Part shown: positions 51,001 through 64,000 of the stretch, in pieces
Layout: every line of letters begins with the position of its first letter
Position numbering within the stretch: position 1 is the first letter of the stretch
Assembly (NCBI GenBank): GCA_004009845.1
Contig: RMBW01000010.1
Coordinates: 310,001 to 374,000, forward strand
Length of the DNA stretch: 64,000 bases
DNA from: Davidsoniella eucalypti
Lineage: Eukaryota > Ascomycota > Sordariomycetes > Microascales > Ceratocystidaceae
Reading direction: 5' to 3'
Program-made: the position numbers and the translations under genes
The notes under the pieces: model-generated
What the model was told of the DNA's origin: nothing
What the model saw: the letters and a program-made list of their open reading frames with translations, nothing else
Databases searched by the model: none

Positions 51001-54000
51001 AATATCCCTATCTAGCACCTTATGCCGGGGATCGTCAAGTAGGAATAGGAAGGATAAACTCTCTAATACCACATTTAGCTTCTTTTGAATTGTTGTCATC
51101 GACACGCTGAAAACCAGGAATTTTCTAGTCATGGCTAATCTACACCAATATAAAGATAGTTAATTCAAATCCTACTCAAGTCCACCCTATGCTTATGGTA
51201 GTGCATCTGAGGGTCAGCCTCTGCACTCACCAAGTTCTGCAGAAGGAAGATGCCAGGTAGTAACCATACTGTTCTGAGTGTTTATAATACAAGGAGGATA
51301 TAACGAAACCATAACAGATGTTCTGAATCTCTGTGGCCTGTCACGGTTGAGAAGTAGGCTGTCCTTCACCCTACATTGTATACTAGTGTTAGTTCAAGGC
51401 TGTGTATCTTAGGATACCACGGTGCTACATGGCTATTAAATCTCCATTTCCACCTTGATAAAAACGAATCAATAAAAATAAGATAAAAATGATATTCAAG
51501 CAGAAATTCATGACACGGAAACGAAGGCGTATTGTGAGCATCGTTAGTTTGATATGTGTCAAGGGTAAAAAAGATTTTCTATAAAATCCTCGAGATATGA
51601 ATGTGTAAAAGACACTTGGACTATTTCAGGCCTAGGGCCCCCTTGCAAAGAAGGCCCGTTTCAACTTTCCCCATTATATCTTCCTCTCTTTACGGCAGTC
51701 CACCTCCGCCTAGTCGTAGAATTAGTGAGCCTGTAGTATGGCATGAAGATGAATACTACTATGAGCACATTCTTTCCAGATCGCTAGCTAACGAAACCAG
51801 GTGACCAAAGGTCTTCGGTCATTCTGTTTTGCTGTTTGCTTAGTTAAGTCATGCTACTTAATCTTTGAATCTTCCCTTGTTAAATCAAAACGTAAGTGGA
51901 GGAATCAAGGAATTCAGATCACACGTGGTTTGTGAACTTATCCAGTTCAACAGTGTTTACTCTATATGGTGTAAAATCTCGTTTAGACACCGAATTCTTT
52001 AGTGTACAAGACTAACCTGGACTAGCCATATCCGATATCGTCGATTGTATGTAGATAGCCCAGCTCCTGAAAAAAAAAAAAAATTGAAAAAAAAAAGGTT
52101 TTTAATATTAATAATAAATAATAAAATAAAAACAATATTCCACTAGCTATTCATTGTGGACTCAAGGTATCTTCTATAAGAAAAAAGTCTTCCGACGTGA
52201 ACTGTGCTGAGGCGGTACCAAGTAACTATCATCATCGACATCTAATAATACTATAAGGTGGTATGTTCCTTATTGTGTCGTATCGAGTGTCCTGCGTGTG
52301 GCAATCGAAGCCTGGCAAATAAAACATCTTGCTGGAGCAATAAAAAAAAGATACACATCACTTTGCTGAAAGTCGGTCAACAGTTTTCCATACAGACGGC
52401 TCAATCCAAACCCAACATAATGTTCTACTAGATAGTATCGTCGCGGCGGCGTTGCATCGATCAACAACGCCACGCTTCGCGTGTTATTTCCCACATGATT
52501 TCACTATATTGATAGAAGAACGGTGTTGTTGTATTCTAGGTGTGGGGCACGATAATAAAAGATCAAACGTGCTTGTCTTGTTGAGTTGTCGTAGTCTATA
52601 TGTTTAATGCCTAGTTGTATCTATCGACATTTGTTGTCTTGTCTGACAAACAGAAACATATGTACGTATACATACATATGTACTGTGTATGTCCATACAT
52701 GTACTCGTAACTAAGTCCACTGTAGGAGTTACTTCGCCATAGTTGGTGTAATAAACAGCGATGCTACACTATTTTGTACCTCCTTTTTCGTTTCTTACTC
52801 ATCCGGACAAGTATCATATTGTACCGAATTTGACAAATATACATAATGATATATACTGATTCCTTAGCCAGCACCCGGTTAATTTCACAGGCCAGTGATA
52901 AACTCAAATACCAGCAATCATTGTGAAGTTTTCGATACCACAGTAACACTTCACAGCGAGTTAGCCGCTCTCGGCCGGGGTGACATGGTTATACACTAAA
53001 GTATCAGTGAAGGCGCAGCGTATAATGTCATCCTAGCAAAGAAGAAGGAAAAATTCCAAAACTAAGCAATTGAACAAGCTAGGGTAGTAAAATAAGTGTT
53101 GGTAGCATCACAGCGGTCATGACTTCTGAGATAGGCAAGGCTCCGATCCACCCATGTTACCCACTGATCTACAGTTCTTTTCATCATCACAGTCACCTTA
53201 CGGTCAGTGATAGTCTATGGAGATTCCCGGTCGAAGGTTGTGCACAGATGTTCTATAAAGTCAGCTGTGTTTTTTTTGCTATTGCTTTTCAAGCGAATAT
53301 TCATGGATTTAGGGTTACCATATCATCTTTAGCTAGTAATTACTGACAAAAACACGATGACTTATAGAAAACAATGAGTTGAATCGGGGTCACATACTCG
53401 ATGAAGTACTAGTGAACCTTGTAAAGTTGTTGAAGGACAAGACAGTAGCCCGAAAAAAACGGACCAAGGGCTGACTACTAAACGATGACCCCGCTTCGTT
53501 GCTATCTTTTAACAATGGACAGCACGTCATTATGCAGTATAATCAGACCCTGCGAGGTATTTTGATTCATGTGTACTCAGAGTCGTAATAGCAACCTAGC
53601 AGTAAAGTATCAGTAGTCAAGTTAGCCAGCCCGTAAACCAATGGGGCAGTAGACTATACATTGCCTTGACAATTTTGCAACTCCGGCTTTTCGGAATGTA
53701 TACGTAAGACGTATCTATTTTTTCCCTTTTACATCGGGCATTCGTATAACTAAGAGAAGAAAGTTTACTCATTACGTTAACATTACGGCTATAAGTGTCG
53801 GGAGAGAACACAAATTGCAAATTGTACAGAGTTTGTCCAGTCAAATTTTGGCTGATAGAAGAATCTTGGTCATATCAACATACAATAGGTAAGCTGCAGA
53901 AAAAGTACTGTACAAGCGAGCCTAAATGCTCAGATTTTAGCCTAGAAAAACTGGCTAGCGTCAGAAAGTTATGGCCTGCAGGAAAAAGAAGAAAATACGT

Positions 54001-57000
54001 AGCCAGATAAGTGTATCTTTCTTTTTTTTTTTTTTCTTCGCCGCTTTTTCACCTTTAGGGACCCCATGTTAACTTGAATAACCCCACCTTTTGGGCGTCG
54101 AGCACTAGATGAGGTTGCAATAATCAAGTAAGCGTTGAGTCTATCACAGTAGTATCGAGGAGTTTGAAGCGAGAGAAGGAATAATATAGCGATGAAATAG
54201 AAAACAAACTAAAATTAAAACAATAAATACAAGATAAATGACACAGCAACTTGCAATGGTCACGTAGAACAACAGGCAGGCTCGCTGCTGATCTTGACTT
54301 CTGTGTTGGCTTAACGAATGATTTATATTGCAGGAGATCGGCGGTGAGGACAGTACATATAAGCAGAATCGGCAGCTTTTCTTTCCTTATCTGATTTAGG
54401 TAGACGTTAAATATAATCAAATCAAATCAAATCCTTATCTCTATTTTTTGGCCACTTAGTTGTAGATATCATGGTAAAATGATTTGAATAATTATGATGA
54501 TTTGCACTGACTAACTAGCCTTGCCATCTATTATTATTATTAATCATATACTATTGCTACCCAACTCTGAACATATTGGTTGGGCTACTGTATCACCCCT
54601 CCCCATGTACCATACCAAATAAAAAATAAATAAAGGAAAAAGAAAAAAGAAAAAAACTACATCTCAGCCTATAGAACAACTAACTCGGCAAAAATAATAG
54701 TCAGTCAAGTGACTGATGATATATGCGGGTGGAAAATTCCTTTGGAATGTTGACTGAATTGCATTCGGAGATCGCTTTTGGATATATGCTTAGTAACTTC
54801 TCAACATCTGTTCATTTTTTTTCAAGTACAACTAAGTTTCATGGTTTCATGTTGTTGTTTAGTTAGGCCCTAATTCCGTGAAATCTTGTGTGGTGCGTTT
54901 ACTGTGGCGGTGGAGGGACTACTTTATAGAGGCGTCGAAAAAAAATCCAACTAGGCTCTAGAACATGTCAAATAAATTAAGAATTACCAAGTGGCTAAGA
55001 ATGCTTCAAGAAACATCACTAGAGGCCTCGTAGACTGCCAAAAGCTAAAGTACGGTGCTACTTGTTCTCGACTTGCCATGTCACGATTATCCATAGGGTT
55101 ATTATATCACAGTAGGGTTGGTTACAGATCAATTGAGGTTGAAAGTGGGGCCAATTGGATGCTATAACACACGTCTTCCAGGCTTTTGCTTCCTTCTTGA
55201 GATTATCGGTTTTGAGCGTATAAGTTGTCTTCTTGGACGTGCTGTATATTTAATGACTAAGAGGCATCCCTAATGCTTTTATAAATAAAAAATTTAAACA
55301 AATAAAAAGTTTTTTGCCTCATTCGTTACAACTTCTCAGTGTTCATCGAAATATAGCTTGCAAATATGATATATCATAATCTCCTAATTCTATGCGCACC
55401 ATTCTAGAATTTGAAATTGATAACACCATATTGACTGGCTAAGTTGCTCACTGTAAATTAATGACTGAATGATGATTACTCCGTATATCATTATCATCAC
55501 CGTTACTATTATTAGTCATTCAGATCTCAACTTTACCGTCGTAGAACTGTCACTGATAGATTAAGGCAATAGGGAGATCAACGTTCGTTTTTTGTCGTAG
55601 TGATGGTGCTGAACAACTAACATGCTTCGTGGCTAACTAAACTAGACACGGAAATGTTAGGCGTATCCCTTGCTTATGGTATGATTGCGTTGTTGTTGTT
55701 GGGGGGGGGGGTTGACACTCCACAGCCTTGCCAGGAATAAAAAGAACAAGAAAGGGAATAAGAAAACGTTAAAGGACTTGCTATAGGCCATCATTTTTCC
55801 TTGTTCCCTTTTTGGCCGGATTCGTACGAGGTGTGCAATCTTGAATCCCATGAAGAAAAAAAAAACTCGCATCAGCCATAGCCTGGCGAAATAAAAAATG
55901 TGAAAATAGAACGAGAAAAATAGGTCTAAAAGGGAAGGAAATGAATAAACACACAAAAAGAAACTGGAAGCAAAGAAAGAATCTTGTGAGAAGGAAGCGT
56001 CAGCACAACGAAGGCGACACTGACGACTCCCTCAAGGAAGTCGAAGAAGTCCAAGGAAGAAGCGACTCCTAGCTTCCTGTTAATTATTTGACACTTCAGT
56101 GCTATAGTCTCTGCAAATTTTCTCCCAGAGGACACACTTGTGCCTATACACCATATAAAAATACAATAGTCCCAGAACGCCACTAACGGCATATCTCATA
56201 CAAGCCAACCATCTATTATCTTCTTTCCCCTTCCCTTATTTTTCTTTATAACAAACATAACATTCAAATAATGAAAATAATATTTGCTTGAAAATAGGTA
56301 GTGGATGGTTCCCCGAAACACATGCATACAAGTATTACAGCAGCTTGCTGTATCATGCCTTGCTATAATACTATTGTTGATGTTGTTATTGTTGTTGTTT
56401 TTCTTTCATGTCGTTCGCTGCAGCCACGCAGCAGTATCTTACCCAACCACCGCGCACACAAACATTACGGGCGTGAAGCAAACTTATATCTCTTGTTATG
56501 TTCGCGTGTCCCCTTCCCCCCTCTTCCATGTTTGACGTCGAGGTGGCTCCGAGGTCTTTTTGTAGCAAAAAAGAACTGCTGCTTCTTCGGCTTGATATGG
56601 GCGTGGATGTTGCTTGTTTGTCTCTGATGCTGTCTTACAAGAAATCTCACACGTTCAGAGACACTTACACGGCATCCAGCTTGTTGTTTATTATGACTGG
56701 CCTGTCCACGCCCCCCCCCCCCTATAGATGTGTAGTACTTCTCTGTTGTCTGTATGCGTAGTGCTGTTCGTTCGCTCATTCGTGTAGCCATGGTACAAAA
56801 TCTACAATAGTGTATATTAGTATCGCCATTTTTGGTGAACATGTGAGTATGTTTTTTTTTGGGTCTACCTAGACTGTCCTTGGCAGATTGTTTTATGGTG
56901 TGAATACAGGGCCTCAATGTGCTCCTATCCAAGACATGCAGTTGATCAAAGTGCAAGACAAACAGCTTAGGGATCGTATTACAGATATATCGAGATGAGA

Positions 57001-60000
57001 ACTACTGTGGTATAACTGCTACGATGCTGGTCTCCGCTGTTTCGGGTATCTTAAGATAGTAGCTCGATGGGCTGCTTGGGTATGATACTTTGATGCCATC
57101 TTGCCTTTGCGCTAAGTAGCATGACACTGTGTATTAAGCTACTGATATTAGCTGGGACGGGGTTTGGCTGTCAAGCATCACATGAACAATGGTTCCTTGG
57201 AGGCCGTCCCGCAAAGATCTTACAGGCGTTCAAGGAGATATGGGAAACATATTACAGTGGATATTGATATTTTAACTAGAATAGCATACAAGCCAGTGTG
57301 TGGGAAATAGCCAAAATGATAGTAAGGGAAGATGGCATGTTCAAGGAATCTTTGAGTTTGGTCCTGCCGGCAGTTGGTTCTGACGGCAGCCCTCCATGAG
57401 TCCTACTACTCCTACGCGCTGTCCAAGGAACCAAAAGGCAAGGAAGAGAAATAGGACACAAGAGGACGAACATCTTGCCCACCATAAGGTCGATTCCCAT
57501 CATTGTGGGGAGAAGGGCATCCGTTGATTATTTGGATACGGAATGAGGATTTCTCAAGCTTAGGGCCCACGCGTTAGCTAAAGGAAGACACAAGATGCAG
57601 AAATACAAATACAGATTAGAAGAATGACTTTCGACATGTCTACATGGATATCGAATTTGGTATGCCATCTCCGCAGCCTGTCGACGTTATAAACACAAGC
57701 AACAGCAAAAAAAGCTTAACCTGGAGCCCTGGCGAGAACAAGGCCATAGGCTCGCTTGTCATATCACTGATGAAGAGCCTTCGGCTTTTGTTCTTCTTCA
57801 AGCTATGAGTTGCAGAGCGGGTAATAGAGGACGAAGAAAATCGACAGCCCTTTGCTGAATGTTGTCTTTTTTTCCGATGCAGATCGTATTGGACTTGCGT
57901 AGGCCCTTTCGGTCTTCCATCAATTATTCTTTTCGGATCGCAGAAAAAAAGAGATGCGCAAGAATTTAGTCGAGAAGAGAAAGGGCAGATCGCTACGAGC
58001 TTGTGAAATAAGGCCAACCGACAGACAGAAATGATCTGCCTAGAGCGCTTGTCTCCAAGGCCAAGGCAGTGAATCATCGTTGCCTACTTGACATTTCGAT
58101 TTATTTATTTTATTTTTATTTTTATATTTCTGCGACAAGCAAAAAGCGGGGCTACAACCCTGACCATAAAGTAGCAGCTGTGCCGTTGCCTTCTAACTTT
58201 GCTGATAACGGTATCTTTTCAGAGCCAACCCTGGTTTCAGCGGGCAAACCCTGGCCGGGAATGGCGGTCTTTAGTGTGTTTCTCGTCCAATAAAAAGCTA
58301 GTCTAGTTTTAGTTTGGGGTCAAGAATGCCAAATTTCACCGATCCGGTTCAGAATCAAGTGAGCCTTTGAAAGACAAAGAGACAGGGACGTGATATAGGC
58401 AAAGCTACTAGACCAGTTAGTGCGGCCAGTCCGCCGGAAATCCAGATCCCCGGTGCACTAAATACTATTAAGCTCTAGTGCTGGACTCGACCACAAGCCA
58501 ATATTATTCTGATATCTTGGTTACGTGTTTACCGAGACATTCGGCGAAGTGTGATAGCGTGATAACGCAATAGTGAACAGAGGTGAGATAGAAGAGCCCG
58601 AGAGAGCTGTATGTCGTCGATGTGTCCATACAATTGCGTTGTATATCACATGCTTGATCAAGACTCTCAAAATAAGAACCTACTAAGGAGAGTCTGTTGC
58701 CGGTCTCCTCTATCATGCTACCTGAGAAGCATGAGCCTGGTATGATCGACAATGGCCAAAAAAATAAGAGAAAAAGAAAAGATACATAATCGACGACGAT
58801 CCAATCTGATTCGGGCAAACGAATCTAGCCCTGGCCACCCATATTTTATGATTTCTTTTCTTTTTTGGCTTATCTTGTTTCAACTTTGAAGTCTGTCTTT
58901 ACTTTGCTGAATGCTTTGCTTTTTTTTTTTTGTGACGATCGAGTGGCAGTCAATGCTAATCCTCTTTATTTCTGGCAAATCAGTGATTGATGACTGAGTG
59001 ACGAACAGCCCAAAGACGTACCCATTTCTTTTCTTTTCTTTTATGACAGAACGGCCCCCAAAAAGCATGGGAACGCTGAGAAAACAGGAAAGAAGAAAAT
59101 AAAATAAAACAGACAGGCTGGCTGGTTGGTCGGACCGGGATGTGGGCTTGGCTACGATGATAAATATCCATACTGGACATTTGAAATAGAAGCTATCATC
59201 GATTGCTGCGTTAGGGTACGGCTATGGATGGTATGGCAAAGTCCGTGTTCTAGGTGATATGACGCCCAACTTTCGATTATGATTCTCTTGGGATTTTTTT
59301 TCTTACCCTATACTGCGTCGACAATAGGACACAGATATAGTTGTATAGTTCGGAGATGGATCGATAGAATAGACTTGGCCACAATCAGCCAGCAGTCCTT
59401 ACCGCACTAAGAAAGCAGGCCGTCCTTTGAGAACGATGTGGTGTTGGAACAATTCTCTGCCGTGTAGGATCTTGGAAAGAGGGTACATAGTAGATTCTGG
59501 GGTTTCTCTGCTGAAATCTTTCTTCACTTGGTTGGTGAAGAGGAGGATGAGGAGGAATCAATGTCTTTGAAGGACATAGAGAAATCCCAAGAAATTGGGA
59601 TGATGGGGGCACGCGTTCCTGAACTAGACGCGCAAATGGGATTCATTAGGATACGCTAGATGATGTTCTTAAGCTGGCACTTGGGCTGTACAAAACCAGC
59701 ATATATTAGTCTACTATCCGTGTCTCCTCAGCACGGGTCCGTACACCGGCCAAAAAGAGAATATCTTCGCTATCATGAAGCTAGCTCAGCCTGATGCGCT
59801 AAGCCAGCCGACTGCGTTTACCGGTAGCCCGGAGTCAAACAAGTCAGCTTGAGCAAGTTATCCCACACGAGATGACACAATCGGACGAGTCCAAAAGATG
59901 CTGCCAGCTAGGCCTTGCTACGGCTAAAAGGCGCTATATTGTTAGTGTTTGCCACTGTACCCCGTTCGCACTTGTCTAGTGTGGAAAAGACCTTTTTTTG

Positions 60001-63000
60001 TGAGACCGCAGCAGCCGGAGACCACTGAAAAGCTGGATTAGGGCCTGTCAGATGGTGAGGCACCCGACTCTAATCTGCGTTAGCGGCCCTTTGTGGATAC
60101 ATGGACCCCCTATAATTTTGGTGTAGCGCGTAACCCGTCAGCCTCATACTTATATGTACAGATACAAAAGCTGGCCATATCGCGTCAACATTCAGGCAAT
60201 ATACGTGGACTTGACGCAGAATGTTAGTCATTGAACATCTGTATTAGTGGATATCGAAAACCACCGGAGTCGCTGATATAGAGAGACCAACAACGTGGGC
60301 ACACATAAACCCGAGAAATACCATAAAGCGCAGCGCTATCACTTTCCTATCCTGCTTAGACTAACTTACAACTACATGTTTTATCCGCAACACCGTTTTA
60401 TTCTTTTCTATTACTTTGCTATCACAGGTAGTTTAACTCGTAGGGTTTAGCCATGGATCCGACAGCCTGGTTGCCTTGTCTTTGCCTGGTTTGTCATGGG
60501 TAAATTGGATTTTATGTTTCTTTCTTTACCATCATTAGAGACGGAATCCCTTCTCACCTTAGATTTTGATTTTCCTACACGAGTCTCAGGCAGGCTCAAT
60601 TATCTACAAGTCTAATGAATAGACAGTGCCGGCAGGTTGCCCACAGTCTAACGTATAATTTATTCACTTTATAATTTACCATAGCGGTTCAGGCTACTAT
60701 TTCAGGAGGCCTAGATAGCATTTATGTATCTGCCTATGTTCTGTGCTTTCTTCTGCCCGCCGGCCATGTTGCCGAATCAGTCAGAGATGGCATTTTGTTG
60801 GACAATCTAAGACAACCGTTGTCCGCGTCGAAAGTAACAAAAGATGCGGGCTTACTTAGCCTGACCAACTGCCTGCTTGCCGGGAATATAAAATATTCGT
60901 ATATCCACGTGAATAGAGATGACGGTAAGAGCGTAGACAAAGAAGAAAAAAAAGAAAAAAAGAGAGGACATCGGCCAAAAGGTCCGGCTTGTCCATGATC
61001 GAAGTAGAAGCCGCTAAAATCAAGGCTGGATAAGGAAAAAAAAGCAGTGAGCTTTGGCGCACTAGGGTTTCCCTGAGACCCCAAAAGAGCCTTGTAGCCG
61101 GGTTTTGATTGCTAGTAGCGAAAGTCGGTGCATGCGGTGGCAAGATATCTTTATCTGGTGGGTTGAGGTAATGGCAATGCCAGATCATTGCGATAGTTCG
61201 AGCCGCCACATCTCGTATGTATGTACAGGTACACGATGGCTAATAGTTGTTTGGAGGTGCCAAACTCTTCACTTACACGCAATTTTGAGCTTGCTAGGGC
61301 CCTCTCACTAACCCCCCCCTTACCTCTGGGATATGTAGCCGTCCCCTCTAGTTTGGTCTATCTTTTGGAGCGTGAACGGTTGCGCATGACAAGGCTGGCC
61401 ACTTACCTTGATCTGTATTGCAATCTCTGTAGTTCTTATCTGGCTAACAGAGTGCAAAGGCAAATATCTACGGTCTAGATGTCTACTAACTACCCACGGG
61501 TCCTTGCTCGTGAGATGGATTAAACCAGGTCTGATAGAGACTCGAAAGCATGCGAGAGCGAGAGGGAAAGAGGAGAAGAAAAAAAGAGAAAGAAGAAGGC
61601 AATCTGGAACAAACGACGTGTGAATCTTCAAGCGTGCCTGCTGTGCTCGATATTTATAGGACTGATACACGCCTTGGATCAGCTAGTCGCCCGCAACTAA
61701 GATGGCTACTATTATTACTATCTTGTTGTCCGCTGTCTATGTGTCGTTTCTGGGATGTAGTTCTGCTTGCAGTGTCTATCACTGCCAGGCCGTTCTAGCT
61801 GCAGGGCAAGATTAGCGCAGACGGCGGTAGAGACGGCTCCTCTACAGAGACCAGAGGGACCATTACAATATTAGAAATGTCGGAACAGACAATCGGGGGT
61901 TGTGTCGTCGTATTGCTGGAATACTAGCAGTAGACGTTGAGAAATAAATAAGTCAATAATATCGTGGATTGTGCTTCCTGCTTCTCAGTGTAGGGGGTTG
62001 AGAGCATTGATTTAGTGCATGTTAAGTTGTAGACTAAGCTAAAACTAGAGCAGATGCACTAAACAAAAGCGGACGCCACGGCCAGAGAGGCAATTAATCA
62101 TTTGTAGTTTTTATCTGGCTTATTATTTATTGATTGATTGAGGGGTGCGATTAAGCCCGAGCTAGTGCTAGCAGCAAAATACAGATCTACACCCCCGTAG
62201 CGTTCTACACACCCTATACATGTAGTATCTCATTGCCATAGTCAAGTTAGAGTTATCGACATATAATCCAGGTCGTTCCTCCTCTCTTCCTGCTTCCAGA
62301 TATTCGATCTACCACTATCACATCCGCGAGCCGTTTCTGCACCGATAGACGCCATTCATCTTTCTTAGACTGCGTCTTGCTGCAACATATCGAACACATT
62401 GGACATATCTTGTTGCTTTAGGCACTAGTGAACAGCCCTTCTACAACTTCGTCTTCTCTATAACCCACCTCCATTACCCGACCCTTCTGTCAGCCACTCA
62501 GGCCGGCCTTTGCGTGTACTGGCTTGCAGCACCTGCTTTTTTATTCCCCTCCGCAAAACACTATAGACTGGTGTATAAACCACTTAGTTCCCATCCCGGT
62601 AACTGCCTCCGTGCCCTCGCAAATATCCGCATCTGGGTTCCTGCTCGGCTCTACGCTTCTTCTTATCGTTGCTGCCTGCAAGCACTGTGGATACAGGGCA
62701 TATCTTGTTTATTCGAGCCCACCCACTGAAAGATCACGACAAGAAGCCCTCGAGATTTCTTGACTCGGCTCCCTTCGTGGCAAATATCCCCGGCTCTGCA
62801 TCATCACGATAGCATCTATAAGTACCTTTGGTGCCCTGCCTACCTTCAAATATCAGCACTTCTTCTGGCCACTGCCCCGCTCCAGCCAGCCGTATCTTCT
62901 TCGACTCCGAATACTCGAGCTGTGGCACCTTCAGAGCCTCTCTTTTTCTGCCTGACTCGAGTCTGTCCCCCTACTTGCTTATTACTTGTTACCGTCCCCC

Positions 63001-63043
63001 GTCGGAACCACCGTGACCAACCATTGCCACCAGCTACTCCAGT
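48001..63043. other. right part of the gene desert, including the promoter of the right-edge gene
   Basis: No supportable gene. Landmarks: runs of 13 G (49104-49116), 11 G (55701-55711) and 12 C (56711-56722); an A-rich stretch with AT repeats at 52070-52130; a near-palindrome at 52656-52681; and copy 2 of the 27-nt repeat at 54407-54433. The last kilobase (about 62270-63040) is C/T-rich with pyrimidine tracts, as expected of a fungal promoter and leader for the gene starting at 63044. Confidence 0.55.
54407..54433 (-). repeat. 27-nt dispersed repeat, copy 2
   Basis: The reverse complement of 11852-11878 over all 27 bases. The match ends on both sides with unrelated flanks. Confidence 0.85.
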
Positions 63044-64000
63044 ATGAGGTGAGCCCGCGCGCTCTTCCCAACTGCCCGCACGCTTCTCCGTCCGTTTGTA
63101 CTGACTGTCCTTGCCCTGCAGCATCTTAACAACCCACCAGAATTACGATCCCAGCTTCACCAACATGAGCAACCGCCACGACTACTCGGCTTGGAATCCC
63201 AGCACGTATTACGCACCTGCTCCCAACTCTGTGCCTCGGCCGCCTGTTGCCAACTCAGCTGCTTCTGCTGTCCCGCCCCCCAACAATGCCTCTCACCACA
63301 TGATGAGCAGCCACCACACCATGGCTCCCGGCCATCAAGCTAATCCTGCCGGCCCTGCCCACACCACTTCGGACGCCAGCATTACCCCGCCGCCCACGGC
63401 GTCTAGATCCGTCACGTCTAGCCCACCCAGGAACGGCATGACGCCCGACCAGCGGGACATGAAGCGCCATAGCTCCCAGGCACGCCGCGATAGCAAAACC
63501 TCTGTCCGGGTGCGGCGCGCGAACAGCAGCGCCTACGGTGAGAACATTCCTGCTGGCCCACCTAGTGCGGGCATGGCCTCCGTCTACGCCGGCACTCCCA
63601 CCACCCCCCACACCGCACAAATGCCCATGATGGGCAGCGAGGGCTCCGGTGCTCCTCTACAGAGCCCTAGCTACATGCAGCCATACAGTTCTCCCATCAC
63701 CGATGGCCAGAGCCACTACCCATACCAGTCTCACTTGTACGTATATGCCTTTTCTGTTTCTTCTTTTTCCATCATCTGCTATCCTATATCAACTTGAAAT
63801 GCTAACTGGATCCTTCGTAGGCCTAGCAACTACAATATGCCGACCATGGATTACTCTGGTTTCCAGCATCAGTCTTACGGGTATGTGCCACTCGATAAAA
63901 TTGCCACAAATCATCCTTTCCCATACAGCCAAGCTAACAATAGCCCGTCGTCCGTCTTCTTGTTTTGTAGCCGCAACCGCCATCCTCAGACCCCCAGCAT
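63044..64000 (+). CDS. N-terminal part of a Pro/Ser-rich, regulator-like protein
   Basis: Proposed exons are 63044-63048, 63122-63736, 63821-63880 and 63971 to beyond the right edge, 236 codons so far. The first exon is ATGAG only; its 73-nt intron (GTGAGC, CTGAC branch, CAG) rejoins in frame to give MSILTTHQNYDPSFTNMSNR. If that intron is instead in the leader, translation could start at Met17 (63165). The later introns are 84 and 90 nt (GTACGT...GTAG; GTATGT...GTAG), each with a GCTAAC branch point. The product is Pro/Ser/Ala/His-rich. Its one conserved-looking block is MTPDQRDMKR then QARRDSKTSVRVRR (about 111-124). I associate that block with a fungal family whose C-terminus carries C2H2-type zinc fingers, hence a possible transcription factor. 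The C-terminus is outside the window, so this is tentative. The long gene-free upstream region would suit a heavily regulated gene. Confidence 0.8.

Noticed and set aside
57640..58077. 145-codon minus-strand frame
   Set aside because: No recognisable domain and internal polyA/polyT-derived residues. Not supported.

Overview
The window looks like nuclear DNA of a filamentous ascomycete (probably Pezizomycotina). Protein genes are GC-richer than their surroundings and are cut by short introns with GTATGT/GTAAGT-type donors, CTAAC or CTGAC branch points and YAG acceptors. The recognisable proteins have fungal architectures: a NUC-1/Pho4-type bHLH regulator, a Cdc14 phosphatase with a long disordered tail, Pcc1, phosphoglucomutase and Pkr1. 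I cannot name the species. Gene density is very low, about eight genes in 64 kb, and the space between genes is roughly 40% GC by sampling (not computed).

Layout, left to right. 2-601 (+): C-terminal end of an unrecognised Ser/Asn/Thr-rich protein. 602-7047: intergenic. 7048-9134 (+): two-exon bHLH activator of the NUC-1/PHO4 phosphate-response family. 10050-10772 (-): pcc1, an EKC/KEOPS subunit, with a 35-nt first exon and a 429-nt intron. 13817-16145 (+): three-exon cdc14. 17348-19277 (-): four-exon phosphoglucomutase, convergent with cdc14. 23417-24082 (-): pkr1, a V-ATPase assembly factor. 24930-25640: a GC-richer segment of unknown nature. 26371-26819 (-): a broken coding relic in AT-rich DNA. 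27076-27477 (-): a small Pro/Ser-rich hypothetical gene. 27478-63043: about 35.5 kb with no gene I can support, apart from one weak small secreted-protein ORF at 38064. 63044-64000 (+): the first four exons of a regulator-like protein that leaves the window.

The genes are housekeeping or regulatory functions (phosphate signalling, tRNA modification/KEOPS, mitotic exit, sugar-phosphate metabolism, vacuolar ATPase assembly). They do not form an obvious pathway cluster. No biosynthetic cluster, intact transposon, virus, CRISPR array, rRNA or tRNA was found. The most notable unexplained features are the gene desert, an exact 27-nt sequence present in opposite orientation at 11.85 and 54.4 kb, several perfect palindromes or hairpins in the desert, a four-run G-quadruplex motif upstream of the phosphoglucomutase gene, and the relic at 26.4-26.8 kb. 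I do not see convincing evidence of a new multi-gene system. All exon joins were made by eye from splice motifs and reading frame.
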